Positions 1-5,918 of a stretch of 12,190 nt of DNA are shown in pieces. Where the stretch lies: contig PMLO01000247.1 in NCBI GenBank assembly GCA_003158895.1, positions 3,040 to 15,229 on the forward strand, in the 5' to 3' direction. Positions within the stretch are counted from its first letter, which is position 1; each line of letters starts with the position of its first letter. Below the pieces are notes generated by a model, which ran no database searches, had not been told where the DNA came from, and worked only from the letters and a program-made list of their open reading frames with translations. Position numbers and translations under genes: made by a program. The DNA is from Propionibacteriaceae bacterium. Its GTDB lineage: Bacteria; Actinomycetota; Actinomycetes; Propionibacteriales; Propionibacteriaceae.

Positions 1-498
1 GGCGAGGCGCTGCGGCGCATCACCGAGGGCGCGGCGATGATCCGCTCGAAGGGTGAGGCCGGTACGGGCGACGTGTCCGAGGCCACCCGCCACATCCGTA
101 CGATCAAGCGCGAGATCGCAACCCTCGCCGCCACGCTGGCCAACGATCCGGCCGAGCTGTACGTGGCGGCCAAGGAGCTCCAGGCGCCGTACGAGCTGGT
201 ACGGGAGGTGGCCGAGCGCGGTGAGCTGCCGGTCGTCCTGTTCGTCGCCGGCGGCATCGCCACTCCGGCCGATGCGGCGATGATGATGCAGCTCGGCGCC
301 GACGGCGTCTTCGTCGGCTCGGGCATCTTCAAGTCGGGCGACCCGGCGAAGCGCGCCGCGGCGATCGTCAAGGCGACAGCACTGTTCACCGACCCCGAGG
401 TCATCACGCAGGCGTCGCGCGGGCTGGGCGAGGCGATGGTCGGCATCTCGGTCGCGGACATCCCGGCGCCGCACCGCCTGGCCGATCGCGGGTGGTGA
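1..498 (+). CDS. pdxS: Pyridoxal 5'-phosphate synthase lyase subunit PdxS, 3' part
   Basis: PdxS condenses ribose 5-phosphate, glyceraldehyde 3-phosphate and ammonia into PLP on a TIM-barrel dodecamer; the ammonia comes from PdxT. The frame is open from base 1, so the gene begins before the window; 165 residues remain, roughly the C-terminal half of a ~290-300 aa family. Visible hallmarks are MIRSKGEAGTG, whose lysine matches the second active-site lysine (Lys149 in Bacillus subtilis), then a histidine/arginine helix (EATRHIRTIKREI), and near the C-terminus VAGGIATPADAAMMMQLGAD and GVFVGSGIFKS, the phosphate-binding strands of the barrel. It ends in TGA and overlaps pdxT, so the two are co-transcribed. 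Identification is secure; the missing N-terminus is a window-edge effect, not a defect. Confidence 0.97.
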   Translation, partial: GEALRRITEGAAMIRSKGEAGTGDVSEATRHIRTIKREIATLAATLANDPAELYVAAKELQAPYELVREVAERGELPVVLFVAGGIATPADAAMMMQLGADGVFVGSGIFKSGDPAKRAAAIVKATALFTDPEVITQASRGLGEAMVGISVADIPAPHRLADRGW

Positions 499-1082
499 AC
501 CGGCCCCGGGTCGGGGTCGTCGCCCTGCAGGGCGGTGTACGGGAGCACATCGAGCTGCTCGCATCGCTCGACGCCGTCCCCGTACCGCTGAAGCAGCCCG
601 CTGACCTCACGGGTCCGGATGGGTTGCGGGTCGATGCCGTGGTCCTGCCCGGTGGCGAGTCGTCCACGATCGACCGGCTGCTGAAGCTGTTCGGGCTGGG
701 CGAGCCGCTGACGGATGCGATCCGGGCGGGCCTGCCGACGCTCGGTACGTGCGCGGGGCTGATCCAGCTCGCGGCACACATCACGGACCCGGCGCCGGGT
801 CAGACGAGCTTCGGGGTGCTCGACGTGACGGTGCGCCGCAATGCCTTCGGCCGGCAGATCGACTCGGCGGAGATGGGCCTCGACACCGCCTGGGGGCCGG
901 CGTGGGTCGCGTTCATCAGGGCCCCGGAGGTCGTCTCGTACGGCCCGGCCGTCACTCCCGTCGCGACCCTCCACGACCGCATCGTCGCCGTGACCCAGGG
1001 CTCCATCACCGGCATCGCGTTCCACCCCGAGCTCACGGGCGAGACACTGTTCCATCGCCGGCTGCTGGAGTCGATGGCCTAG
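492..1082 (+). CDS. pdxT: Pyridoxal 5'-phosphate synthase glutaminase subunit PdxT
   Basis: PdxT is the class I glutamine amidotransferase that hydrolyses glutamine and channels ammonia to PdxS. At 196 aa it has the normal family length. It starts VGVVALQGGVREH, carries the oxyanion-region motif PGGESST (about residues 53-59), the nucleophile in GTCAGL (Cys87) and the His/Glu pair in FHPELT (His178, Glu180), so the catalytic triad is intact. Two tandem GTG codons are possible starts, at 492 and 495. The second gives the GTGA overlap common in coupled actinobacterial genes; I see no clear Shine-Dalgarno sequence to choose between them. Coupling to pdxS is expected because the products act 1:1. 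The stop codon directly abuts the stop of the convergent acetyltransferase gene, with no room for a terminator between them. Confidence 0.97.
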   Translation: MVNRPRVGVVALQGGVREHIELLASLDAVPVPLKQPADLTGPDGLRVDAVVLPGGESSTIDRLLKLFGLGEPLTDAIRAGLPTLGTCAGLIQLAAHITDPAPGQTSFGVLDVTVRRNAFGRQIDSAEMGLDTAWGPAWVAFIRAPEVVSYGPAVTPVATLHDRIVAVTQGSITGIAFHPELTGETLFHRRLLESMA

Positions 1083-1562
1083 TCAGCGGGTGATCGGCTT
1101 CTCCAGCAGCACCACGCCGGGACGCCACTCGCCGATGAGGTGGTAGCCCCGCCGCTCGTACCGGCTGATGTTCCGCTCGCTCCTGGCTCCGGTGAACAGC
1201 TCGAACCTCGTACAGCCCTCGGCCGCACGCGACTCGATGTGGTCCATGAGCCAGTCGCCGAGGTGGTTGCCGCGGAGGTCCGGCACGACCGCGAGTCGGC
1301 CGACGTCCCACGTGTCATCCGTACGGCCCGCGCGAACCATCGCGACGAGCCTCTTGTCGAGCCACAGACCCCACCCCTCGAGCTCGCCGAGCCACTGGGC
1401 GACCTCGTCGACGGTCTCGCGCAGCGCCGGGATCCACCAGTCCTCGTTGGTGAGCGCTTCCTCGACCCAGCAGGCGCGCTGCAGCACGGTGACCTGGCCG
1501 GCATCGGCAGGCGTGAGGCGGCGCAGCTCAGCGCCGGAAATCGGGCAGTCGGACACGGGCAC
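1083..1562 (-). CDS. GNAT-family N-acetyltransferase
   Basis: A 159-aa single-domain protein of the GNAT acetyl-CoA-dependent acyltransferase fold. Visible are an N-terminal helix region (LTPADAGQVTVLQRACW), a central strand pair (GLWLDKRLVAMVRAG), motif A with the pantetheine/pyrophosphate loop VVPDLRGNHLG (R-G-N-H-L-G, about residues 92-102) followed by helix DWLMDHIESRA, and the C-terminal ARSERNISRYERRGY segment typical of motif B. Substrate is not deducible. The start is uncertain: GTG at 1562 gives VPVSDCPIS, with another GTG two codons on. No good Shine-Dalgarno is visible, and the open frame continues upstream into the methyltransferase gene. It lies 37 bp after that gene on the same strand, so they probably share a transcript. 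It converges tail to tail with pdxT. Confidence 0.85.
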   Translation of the reverse strand: MPVSDCPISGAELRRLTPADAGQVTVLQRACWVEEALTNEDWWIPALRETVDEVAQWLGELEGWGLWLDKRLVAMVRAGRTDDTWDVGRLAVVPDLRGNHLGDWLMDHIESRAAEGCTRFELFTGARSERNISRYERRGYHLIGEWRPGVVLLEKPITR

Positions 1563-1599
1563 ACCGGGAACGTACAGCAGGTCCCGCCGGCGTGGACCG

Positions 1600-2268
1600 T
1601 CAGCGGTAGAACGTGAAGATCTGCCGGCCCGGTACCAGCGGCTCGGGCGCCGCGGTGAGCTGCTCGACGCCGACGCGCATGCCTGTCCCCTCGATCCACT
1701 CGTCACAGGCGACCTCGTCGAAGCCCGCCTGGGTGAACCAACGCCGGATGTCCGGCCCCAGGTCGGGATCCTGAGCGCCGCGGGTCCACAGGACGGTCGC
1801 ATCCGGCGCGCAGAACTGGCGGGACACGCGGACGAGCCGCTCGATGTCGTCCGGCGAGATGTTGCCCATGATGCCGCTGAGGAGGACGAGGTCGGCCGGT
1901 ACGAGCCCGGCGTATGCGCTTGTCGTGCCAGCGTCGGCTTCAACGACATCGAAGGCGACGCCGAGTCTCGCGATCCGGTCCCGGGCGGCTGCGGCGTTCG
2001 TCGGATCGAGCTCGATGAGCGCGCCGGAGACCCTCGCGCGGTCGTACGCCCTGTCCTCGAGAACGCCGAGGATGTCGTGGCCCTGCCCCGCGCAGGAGCT
2101 CAGCACACGGACATCGCCAGGTGTGCGATCGAGCCACGCGGAGATCTGCGCCTGCACCTGGCGCAGGCGGGCGGACAGGCTCGATGACGGGTCTTGGTAC
2201 GCGTCGTGCCAGGCCACGTAGTCGCGCAGCCCTGGCTCCTCCGGGGTGCCGCCCTGGTCTTGGGACAT
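1600..2268 (-). CDS. Class I SAM-dependent methyltransferase, unknown substrate
   Basis: A 222-aa protein with a Rossmann-type methyltransferase core. Motif I reads VRVLSSCAGQGHDILGVL (glycine loop around residues 58-63), followed by the acidic strand end LIELD (residues 84-88) that would contact the SAM ribose. VVEADAG and PADLVLLSGIMGNI are the following strands, and the C-terminal part has TVLWTRGAQDPDLG and the VGVEQL/IFTFYR strands. Cys-Ala replaces the usual first glycine positions of motif I, as in several actinobacterial paralogues. The open frame extends far upstream, but that part runs antisense over mutY. The ATG at 2268 (MSQDQGG) is chosen because a -10-like TACGGT sits 6 nt before it and mutY occupies the DNA beyond. 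Co-oriented with the GNAT gene downstream; substrate not predictable. Confidence 0.85.
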   Translation of the reverse strand: MSQDQGGTPEEPGLRDYVAWHDAYQDPSSSLSARLRQVQAQISAWLDRTPGDVRVLSSCAGQGHDILGVLEDRAYDRARVSGALIELDPTNAAAARDRIARLGVAFDVVEADAGTTSAYAGLVPADLVLLSGIMGNISPDDIERLVRVSRQFCAPDATVLWTRGAQDPDLGPDIRRWFTQAGFDEVACDEWIEGTGMRVGVEQLTAAPEPLVPGRQIFTFYR

Positions 2269-2274
2269 GCCCCG

Positions 2275-2280
2275 ACCGTA
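2275..2280 (-). promoter_or_regulatory. Candidate -10 of methyltransferase gene, leaderless arrangement
   Basis: On the minus strand TACGGT fits TANNNT and is followed by exactly six bases (CGGGGC) and the ATG at 2268. That spacing would place transcription initiation at or next to the start codon. No convincing -35 is visible. The site lies in the 36-bp divergent gap shared with the mutY promoter. Confidence 0.4.
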
Positions 2281-2291
2281 CAACCGGCGCC

Positions 2292-2297
2292 TACAGT
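2292..2297 (+). promoter_or_regulatory. Candidate -10 of mutY, leaderless arrangement
   Basis: TACAGT lies seven bases before the GTG at 2305, a spacing that predicts a leaderless mRNA. No Shine-Dalgarno-like sequence precedes the start, which agrees. No -35 match at 16-18 bp is evident. The divergent methyltransferase -10 is only 11 bp away, so the two polymerases would compete. Confidence 0.4.
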
Positions 2298-2304
2298 GTG
2301 CGGC

Positions 2305-3171
2305 GTGGCAGAACGTGAGGGCAGCGTCGTACGAAGCGTCCTCGCCTGGTACGAGACCACCGCGCGCGACCTTCCCTGGCGGAGGCCAGACGCGACGCCG
2401 TGGGGCATCCTCGTCTCCGAGGTGATGCTCCAGCAGACGCCGGTGGCAAGGGTGCTGGGCCCGTGGTCGGTCTGGTTGCAGCGGTGGCCTACGCCTGGCT
2501 CCCTGGCGGCCGAGTCGTCCGGGGCGGCGGTCGCGGCATGGGGTCGCCTCGGTTATCCCCGGCGCGCGCTGCGGCTGCATCAAGCGGCGGTGGCGATCGT
2601 GGAACGCCATGGCGGCGAGGTGCCCGGCACGTACGAGGAGCTGCTCGCGCTGCCCGGTATCGGCGACTACACCGCGGCTGCCGTGGCGAGCTTCGGTTTC
2701 GGGGCGCGCCACGTGGTGGTCGACACGAACGTACGGCGGGTGGTCGCACGGGTCTCGGCCGGCGTCGCGGACCTGCCTCCCTCGGCCGCCTCGCGCCGCC
2801 TCGCGGAGTCGTACCTGCCACAGGACGCGGACGCTCCCCGCTGGGCTGTCGCCTCGATGGAGCTGGGCGCCCTGGTCTGTACAGCGCGGTCCCCGCGATG
2901 CGAGGCCTGCCCGATCAGCGACTTGTGCGCGTGGCACGCGGCGGGCCATCCGGCCCTGGACGTCCCCGTACGCACCACGCAGTCCTGGCACGGTACCGAC
3001 CGCCAGTGCCGCGGTGCGCTGCTCGGGGTTGTACGGGAGACTGCCGCTCCGATTCCACGAGAGTCGCTGGTGTCCGGCTGGGCAGATGCGACCCAGGCCG
3101 AACGCTGCCTGGCGGCGCTCGTTGGCGAGGGTCTGTTGTACGGCGACGAGACGATCAGCCTGTACGGATGA
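2305..3171 (+). CDS. mutY: A/G-specific adenine DNA glycosylase (MutY), short form
   Basis: MutY removes adenine mispaired with 8-oxoguanine in base excision repair. The 288-aa product has the HhH-GPD fold: catalytic glutamate in LVSEVMLQQTPVARV (Glu39, matching E. coli Glu37), helix-hairpin-helix LPGIGDYTAAA (about 116-126), catalytic aspartate in VVVDTNV (Asp140, matching E. coli Asp138), and the iron-sulphur cluster ligands with spacing C-x6-C-x2-C-x5-C (Cys192, 199, 202, 208). The C-terminal ~80 residues form a short winged-helix-like tail and not the NUDIX-type 8-oxoG recognition domain of E. coli MutY; short forms are usual in actinobacteria. GTG 2305 is preferred because the protein begins just before the conserved LAWYETTARDLPWR; an in-frame GTG at 2296 would add three residues and overlap the candidate -10. 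Confidence 0.95.
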   Translation: MAEREGSVVRSVLAWYETTARDLPWRRPDATPWGILVSEVMLQQTPVARVLGPWSVWLQRWPTPGSLAAESSGAAVAAWGRLGYPRRALRLHQAAVAIVERHGGEVPGTYEELLALPGIGDYTAAAVASFGFGARHVVVDTNVRRVVARVSAGVADLPPSAASRRLAESYLPQDADAPRWAVASMELGALVCTARSPRCEACPISDLCAWHAAGHPALDVPVRTTQSWHGTDRQCRGALLGVVRETAAPIPRESLVSGWADATQAERCLAALVGEGLLYGDETISLYG

Positions 3172-3363
3172 TGATGCAAGCCGTACGGATGCACGACGTT
3201 CCGCGCGACGGATGGGGATCCGACGGCGGGGGCCGGGCTGCACTGCCAGAACCCACCCACGCCGATGGCGACGTCATGGACAAGACGTTCGCCCACGTGC
3301 CAGACGTAAGTGATGGAGGGGAATCACTCCCTCGTGGATGTCAAGGATCGTAGAACTGAACTC

Positions 3364-3392
3364 TTGTATTCGTACGTACGTTCTGATATAGT
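3364..3392 (+). promoter_or_regulatory. Promoter of the DUF222/HNH gene, leaderless
   Basis: This is the best sigma-70-type promoter in the window: TTGTAT (3364-3369), a 17-bp spacer, and TATAGT (3387-3392). The ATG at 3399 follows the -10 by six bases, so the transcript probably starts on or beside the start codon. No ribosome binding site exists in the six intervening bases, consistent with leaderless translation. Confidence 0.7.
3370..3385 (+). promoter_or_regulatory. Candidate LexA (SOS) box in the HNH promoter spacer
   Basis: TCGTACGTACGTTCTG compares with the mycobacterial/actinobacterial LexA consensus TCGAAC-N4-GTTCGA: 9 of the 12 fixed positions match, and the core reads GTAC-N4-GTTC. 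It fills the -35/-10 spacer, an ideal operator position for repression. Known context: several 13E12-family (DUF222/HNH) genes of Mycobacterium tuberculosis are LexA-regulated. Caution: CGTACG-type words are common in this genome, so part of the match may be chance. Confidence 0.45.
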
Positions 3393-3398
3393 CTGTCT

Positions 3399-4889
3399 AT
3401 GACCCACCCCGGTTCATCTGCTCGGCCCGCCATGACGGCGGCGATCGAGCACGCGCTCACCGATGTGGATGCGGTACGTACGGGGATGGGCGAGCCCGTG
3501 TGCGACAGCGAGATGGTGCATGCGCTCGAGCTGATGGTGGCGTTGCAGAGGCGGGTGAACGGAACCGTCAGCGTGCTCATAGCCGCCGCCGAGTCGCGCA
3601 ATGCGGCGCAGCGGACGACGAACTCTCCGCTCGAAGTCGTGCTGACGGCTTCTGGGCAGGAATCGGTGCCGCATGTACGCAACCAGGTGTTCCAAGCGGG
3701 GATCCTTGCGACCAGGCCGAAGGTTCACGACGCTGCTGCCACCGGGCGGATCACGCTGGGTCAGGCGCGTGCGATCCGAGACGTCGTCGAGGAGCTCCCC
3801 CAGACTCTGAACGAGTCGCAGAAGACGGCAGCCGAGGAGATCCTGCTTTGCGCGGCCGAGCAGATGCCCGCCGACAAGCTTCGGGCGATGAGTGATGCAG
3901 TGCTCGATCAGGTCGCGCCCGAGGCGAAAGACACTCCTGAGGAGCGGCAGGCCAAGCTCGAGGCACGAGATGCGCGAGCGATTCGGCGCCGCAGCTTGAG
4001 GTTCTCTCCCCCGACCGACGGGTCGATCGACTTCCATGGATCGCTGCCGGTGATCGAAGGGACACGGCTGAAGAACCTGGTCGACTCGATCAGCTCACGC
4101 GACTACCGGAAGGCCAAGGACCACGCAGACCGCGACCGGCTGGCCGCTACCCCGGATCAGCGCCTCGCCGATGCTCTCATCAAGGTTCTGGACGCGGCTC
4201 TGCAGAAGGGCGACGCCGACAGCGGAGGGGCTATCCCGGCGGGGTCAGCTCAGGTCACCGTGCTCATGCGCGAGTCCGACCTGCGCGATCGTGCCATGGC
4301 GACCGGTCTGCTCGCCGACGGCACCCAGCTTTCGGCGGGAGGTCTTCGCCGCCTGCTGTGCGACGCCGAGCTCGTCCCGGCGGTGCTCGGCGGGTCGTCC
4401 GAGCTCCTCGACCTCGGTCGTGGGCGACGGCTCGCCTCGCCGGCGCTGCGTCACGCGGTTGCCCTGCGCGACGGACATTGCGCGTTCCCGAACTGCACGG
4501 TCCCCCTCAACCGCTGCGAGCTGCACCACGTCGCGCCGTGGCAGCAGGGCGGTCCTACCAAGCTCACCAACCTCATCGCTCTGTGCGTCCATCATCACCA
4601 GCTCTGCGAGCCGGCTCCCCCGGCGATGGACCAGGACGGGTACGCGCGGGCCGTCGACCAGTGGCGCGTACGGATGCGGAGCGACGGCATGCCCGAGTTC
4701 ATCCCGCCGGTCGCATGGGTGGCTCGTACGGGTCCGGCGGAATCCTTGGAGCGTGTGGACAACGCGAACCACGAGGACGGGCTGGCTGCACAAGCGCCGT
4801 CCAGGACCCTGTACGCGCTCACGCTCTTCGGCGATCCGGAATCGGCAGATGCTCGGGCACGGGCTGGCGCAGAGGCGGGTCGGACCTGA
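3399..4889 (+). CDS. DUF222 (13E12-family) protein with C-terminal HNH endonuclease domain
   Basis: A 496-aa protein with the layout of the actinobacterial 13E12 repeat family. It has an N-terminal helical DUF222 region (about residues 30-310, with ELMVALQRRVNGTVSVLIAAA and GRITLGQARAIRDVVEELP) and a C-terminal HNH domain. The HNH domain shows zinc ligands Cys361 and Cys366 (HCAFPNC), the catalytic ELHHV histidines (376-377), Asn391 in LTNLIALC and the closing C-x-HHH-x2-C (396-403). All key residues are present, so it should be an active metal-dependent nuclease, though targets for this family are poorly known. Its ~85-residue tail is low in hydrophobic structure. It is monocistronic, has its own strong promoter with a possible LexA operator, and ends inside the first unit of a tandem repeat array. 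The ATG fits the promoter position. Confidence 0.9.
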   Translation: MTHPGSSARPAMTAAIEHALTDVDAVRTGMGEPVCDSEMVHALELMVALQRRVNGTVSVLIAAAESRNAAQRTTNSPLEVVLTASGQESVPHVRNQVFQAGILATRPKVHDAAATGRITLGQARAIRDVVEELPQTLNESQKTAAEEILLCAAEQMPADKLRAMSDAVLDQVAPEAKDTPEERQAKLEARDARAIRRRSLRFSPPTDGSIDFHGSLPVIEGTRLKNLVDSISSRDYRKAKDHADRDRLAATPDQRLADALIKVLDAALQKGDADSGGAIPAGSAQVTVLMRESDLRDRAMATGLLADGTQLSAGGLRRLLCDAELVPAVLGGSSELLDLGRGRRLASPALRHAVALRDGHCAFPNCTVPLNRCELHHVAPWQQGGPTKLTNLIALCVHHHQLCEPAPPAMDQDGYARAVDQWRVRMRSDGMPEFIPPVAWVARTGPAESLERVDNANHEDGLAAQAPSRTLYALTLFGDPESADARARAGAEAGRT

Positions 4890-5110
4890 TTGCTCGTGCA
4901 TGGGTACCGACCCGACGCTCGCGGGCGGAACGTACGGACCGCATGGTCGCGATGGGTCGAACCCGTGCTCGCGGGCGGAGACCGAACCCGATGCTCGCGG
5001 GCGGGAAGGACCCGATGGCCATGCGTGAGACGAACCGACCTCATGGTCGCGGGAGGGACGAACCCGATGCTCGCGGACCGGGACAAACACCCGATTGTCG
5101 GGCGCGGGCC
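4885..5110 (+). repeat. Degenerate ~25-bp tandem repeat array (about nine units)
   Basis: Units begin near 4885, 4911, 4938, 4962, 4987, 5011, 5039, 5063 and 5091, so the period is 24-28 bp. The clearest units read CCCGATGCTCGCGGGCGGGA; a second variety reads CCTCATGGTCGCGGGAGGGA. Most units carry CCCG ... CGGG complementary ends. The first unit overlaps the stop codon of the HNH gene and the last ends about 18 bp before the riboswitch promoter. Long open frames cross the array on both strands, but they show only the repeat in translation and no domain, so I read it as non-coding. Function unknown. Confidence 0.7.
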
Positions 5111-5128
5111 GAGCATTCGGGGCGGTCG

Positions 5129-5134
5129 TATACT
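5129..5134 (+). promoter_or_regulatory. -10 element of the TPP-riboswitch operon
   Basis: TATACT lies just upstream of the aptamer and would start transcription near 5141, a few bases before the first conserved riboswitch base. No -35 is visible at 16-18 bp; TTGTCG at 5095-5100 is about 28 bp away, too far. The position relative to the aptamer is the main support. Confidence 0.6.
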
Positions 5135-5142
5135 CGGGCACG

Positions 5143-5232
5143 AACACGGGAGTCCGGAGACGCCGGGCTGAGAGGAAGGTTCGCTACCTTCGACCGTCGA
5201 ACCTGATCTGGGTCATGCCAGCGCAGGGAGGC
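5143..5232 (+). ncRNA. TPP riboswitch (THI element) aptamer
   Basis: The conserved TPP-aptamer blocks are present in order: CACGGGAG (5145-5152), a CCGG/CCGG hairpin (5154-5167), CTGAGAGG (5168-5175), a variable arm with AAGGT/ACCTT pairing (5176-5190), ACCTGATCTGGGTCATGCCA (5200-5219) and GCGCAGGGAGG (5221-5231). These correspond to the pyrimidine- and pyrophosphate-sensing helices of the E. coli thiM/thiC aptamers. It lies 60 bp before ykoE and should shut off the operon when thiamine pyrophosphate is abundant. No U-tract terminator follows, so control of translation initiation is more likely than attenuation. Confidence 0.96.
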
Positions 5233-5239
5233 AGCTCGA

Positions 5240-5258
5240 GACGCCGATAGCCGGCGTC
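5240..5258 (+). promoter_or_regulatory. Expression-platform hairpin downstream of the TPP aptamer
   Basis: GACGCCG and CGGCGTC form a perfect 7-bp stem around ATAGC. It is followed by CCCGTGCCCG (5261-5270), which is complementary to CACGGG in the aptamer's 5' strand (5145-5150), giving a possible alternative pairing. The ykoE ribosome binding site lies just beyond. There is no T-run after the stem. Confidence 0.45.
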
Positions 5259-5278
5259 GACCCGTGCCCGAACCTACA

Positions 5279-5284
5279 AGGGGA
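5279..5284 (+). promoter_or_regulatory. Ribosome binding site of ykoE
   Basis: AGGGGA lies seven bases before the ATG at 5292. It fixes the ykoE start and is the likely endpoint of riboswitch control. Confidence 0.7.
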
Positions 5285-5291
5285 CAGGCAC

Positions 5292-5918
5292 ATGGCAACA
5301 GCAGCAGCACCTCACATACCGTCGGCGACGACGCGTACGTATGGGTGGCGGGTCGTCGACATCGTCGTTGCGGCCGTACTCGGAGTGGCGACTGGCATCA
5401 TCTTCGTCGGCTGGAACTACGTCGGAGGAGCCAGCTACGCGCTCTTGGACGCAGCAACGCCAGGATTCGGCGGATTGGCCGTCGGGATCTGGCTGCTCGG
5501 CGGCGTCCTCGGCGGGCTCATCATCCGCAAACCGGGCGCAGCTCTCGCGGTGGAGCTGATCGCCGCCATCGTTTCGGCCCTCGTCGGCAACCAGTGGGGC
5601 ATCACGACGCTGTACTCAGGCCTCGCGCAGGGCCTCGGCGCCGAACTCGTCTTCCTCGCGTTCGCCTACCGACGTTGGGGTCTCGTGCCGGCAGCCCTCG
5701 CTGGCGCAGGCGCCGCCGTGGGCGAATGGATCCTCGAGCTGTTCATACCCGGGAACATCGCCAAGTCCGTGACGTTCAACGTGATCTACCTTGCGACGAT
5801 GATCCTCTCCGGTGCCGTACTCGCTGGCGGCGTCGGCTGGGCCCTGGCCAAGGCGCTCGCCGCGTCCGGGGCGCTGTCACGCTTCGAGGCCGGCCGCGAG
5901 GCTCGTGCGGACGTCTGA
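5292..5918 (+). CDS. ykoE: ECF transporter S component YkoE (thiamine/HMP)
   Basis: YkoE is the membrane substrate-binding subunit of the YkoEDC energy-coupling factor importer, assigned to thiamine or its hydroxymethylpyrimidine (HMP) precursor. The 208-aa product begins after a short polar leader with WRVVDIVVAAVLGVATGIIFVGWN, the typical YkoE first helix. About five further hydrophobic segments follow, including FGGLAVGIWLLGGVLGGLIIRKPGAA, ELIAAIVSALVGNQWG, the conserved GLAQGLGAELVFLAF, and a C-terminal YLATMILSGAVLAGGVGWALAKAL. The GNQWG and QGLGAELVF motifs mark YkoE among S components. The upstream TPP riboswitch supports the vitamin B1 role. Its TGA is followed at once by the ykoD GTG. 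The encoded set supplies S, A-A and T subunits, so it is a self-contained importer. Confidence 0.94.
   Translation: MATAAAPHIPSATTRTYGWRVVDIVVAAVLGVATGIIFVGWNYVGGASYALLDAATPGFGGLAVGIWLLGGVLGGLIIRKPGAALAVELIAAIVSALVGNQWGITTLYSGLAQGLGAELVFLAFAYRRWGLVPAALAGAGAAVGEWILELFIPGNIAKSVTFNVIYLATMILSGAVLAGGVGWALAKALAASGALSRFEAGREARADV

Larger units (their letters stand above)
3172..3398. other. Intergenic region between mutY and the HNH gene
   Basis: I see no gene in these 227 bp. A 9-base direct repeat GTACGGATG occurs at the mutY stop (3165-3173) and again at 3182-3190. A perfect 6-bp inverted repeat AGTGAT/ATCACT with an 8-nt loop occupies 3309-3328, but it lacks a T-tract and is a poor terminator. 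From about 3340 the sequence becomes AT-richer and leads into the promoter of the HNH gene. Confidence 0.6.

Noticed and set aside
1563..1949. N-terminal extension of the acetyltransferase to 288 aa
   Set aside because: The extension overlaps the end of the methyltransferase gene in another frame and is arginine/serine-rich shadow sequence; the GNAT fold is complete without it.
2269..3243. N-terminal extension of the methyltransferase to a 547-aa protein
   Set aside because: The extra part runs antisense through mutY, whose catalytic residues and iron-sulphur cysteines are unmistakable, and its own translation has no domain character.
3309..3328. Inverted repeat AGTGAT/ATCACT as mutY terminator
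   Set aside because: The stem is only 6 bp with an 8-nt loop, low in GC and not followed by a T-run; it is too weak to call as a terminator.
4885..5110. CRISPR array
   Set aside because: Units are degenerate and directly adjacent, without unique spacers of constant length, and no cas gene is present.
4890..5171. 93-codon open frame between the HNH gene and the riboswitch
   Set aside because: Its translation only mirrors the degenerate ~25-bp repeats, it runs into the riboswitch aptamer, and it has no start signal or recognisable domain. The opposite strand is equally open.
5135..5270. CGGGCACG/CGTGCCCG long-range pairing as the main riboswitch switch
   Set aside because: The 5' segment lies at or before the predicted transcript start (-10 at 5129-5134), so most of it is probably not in the RNA.
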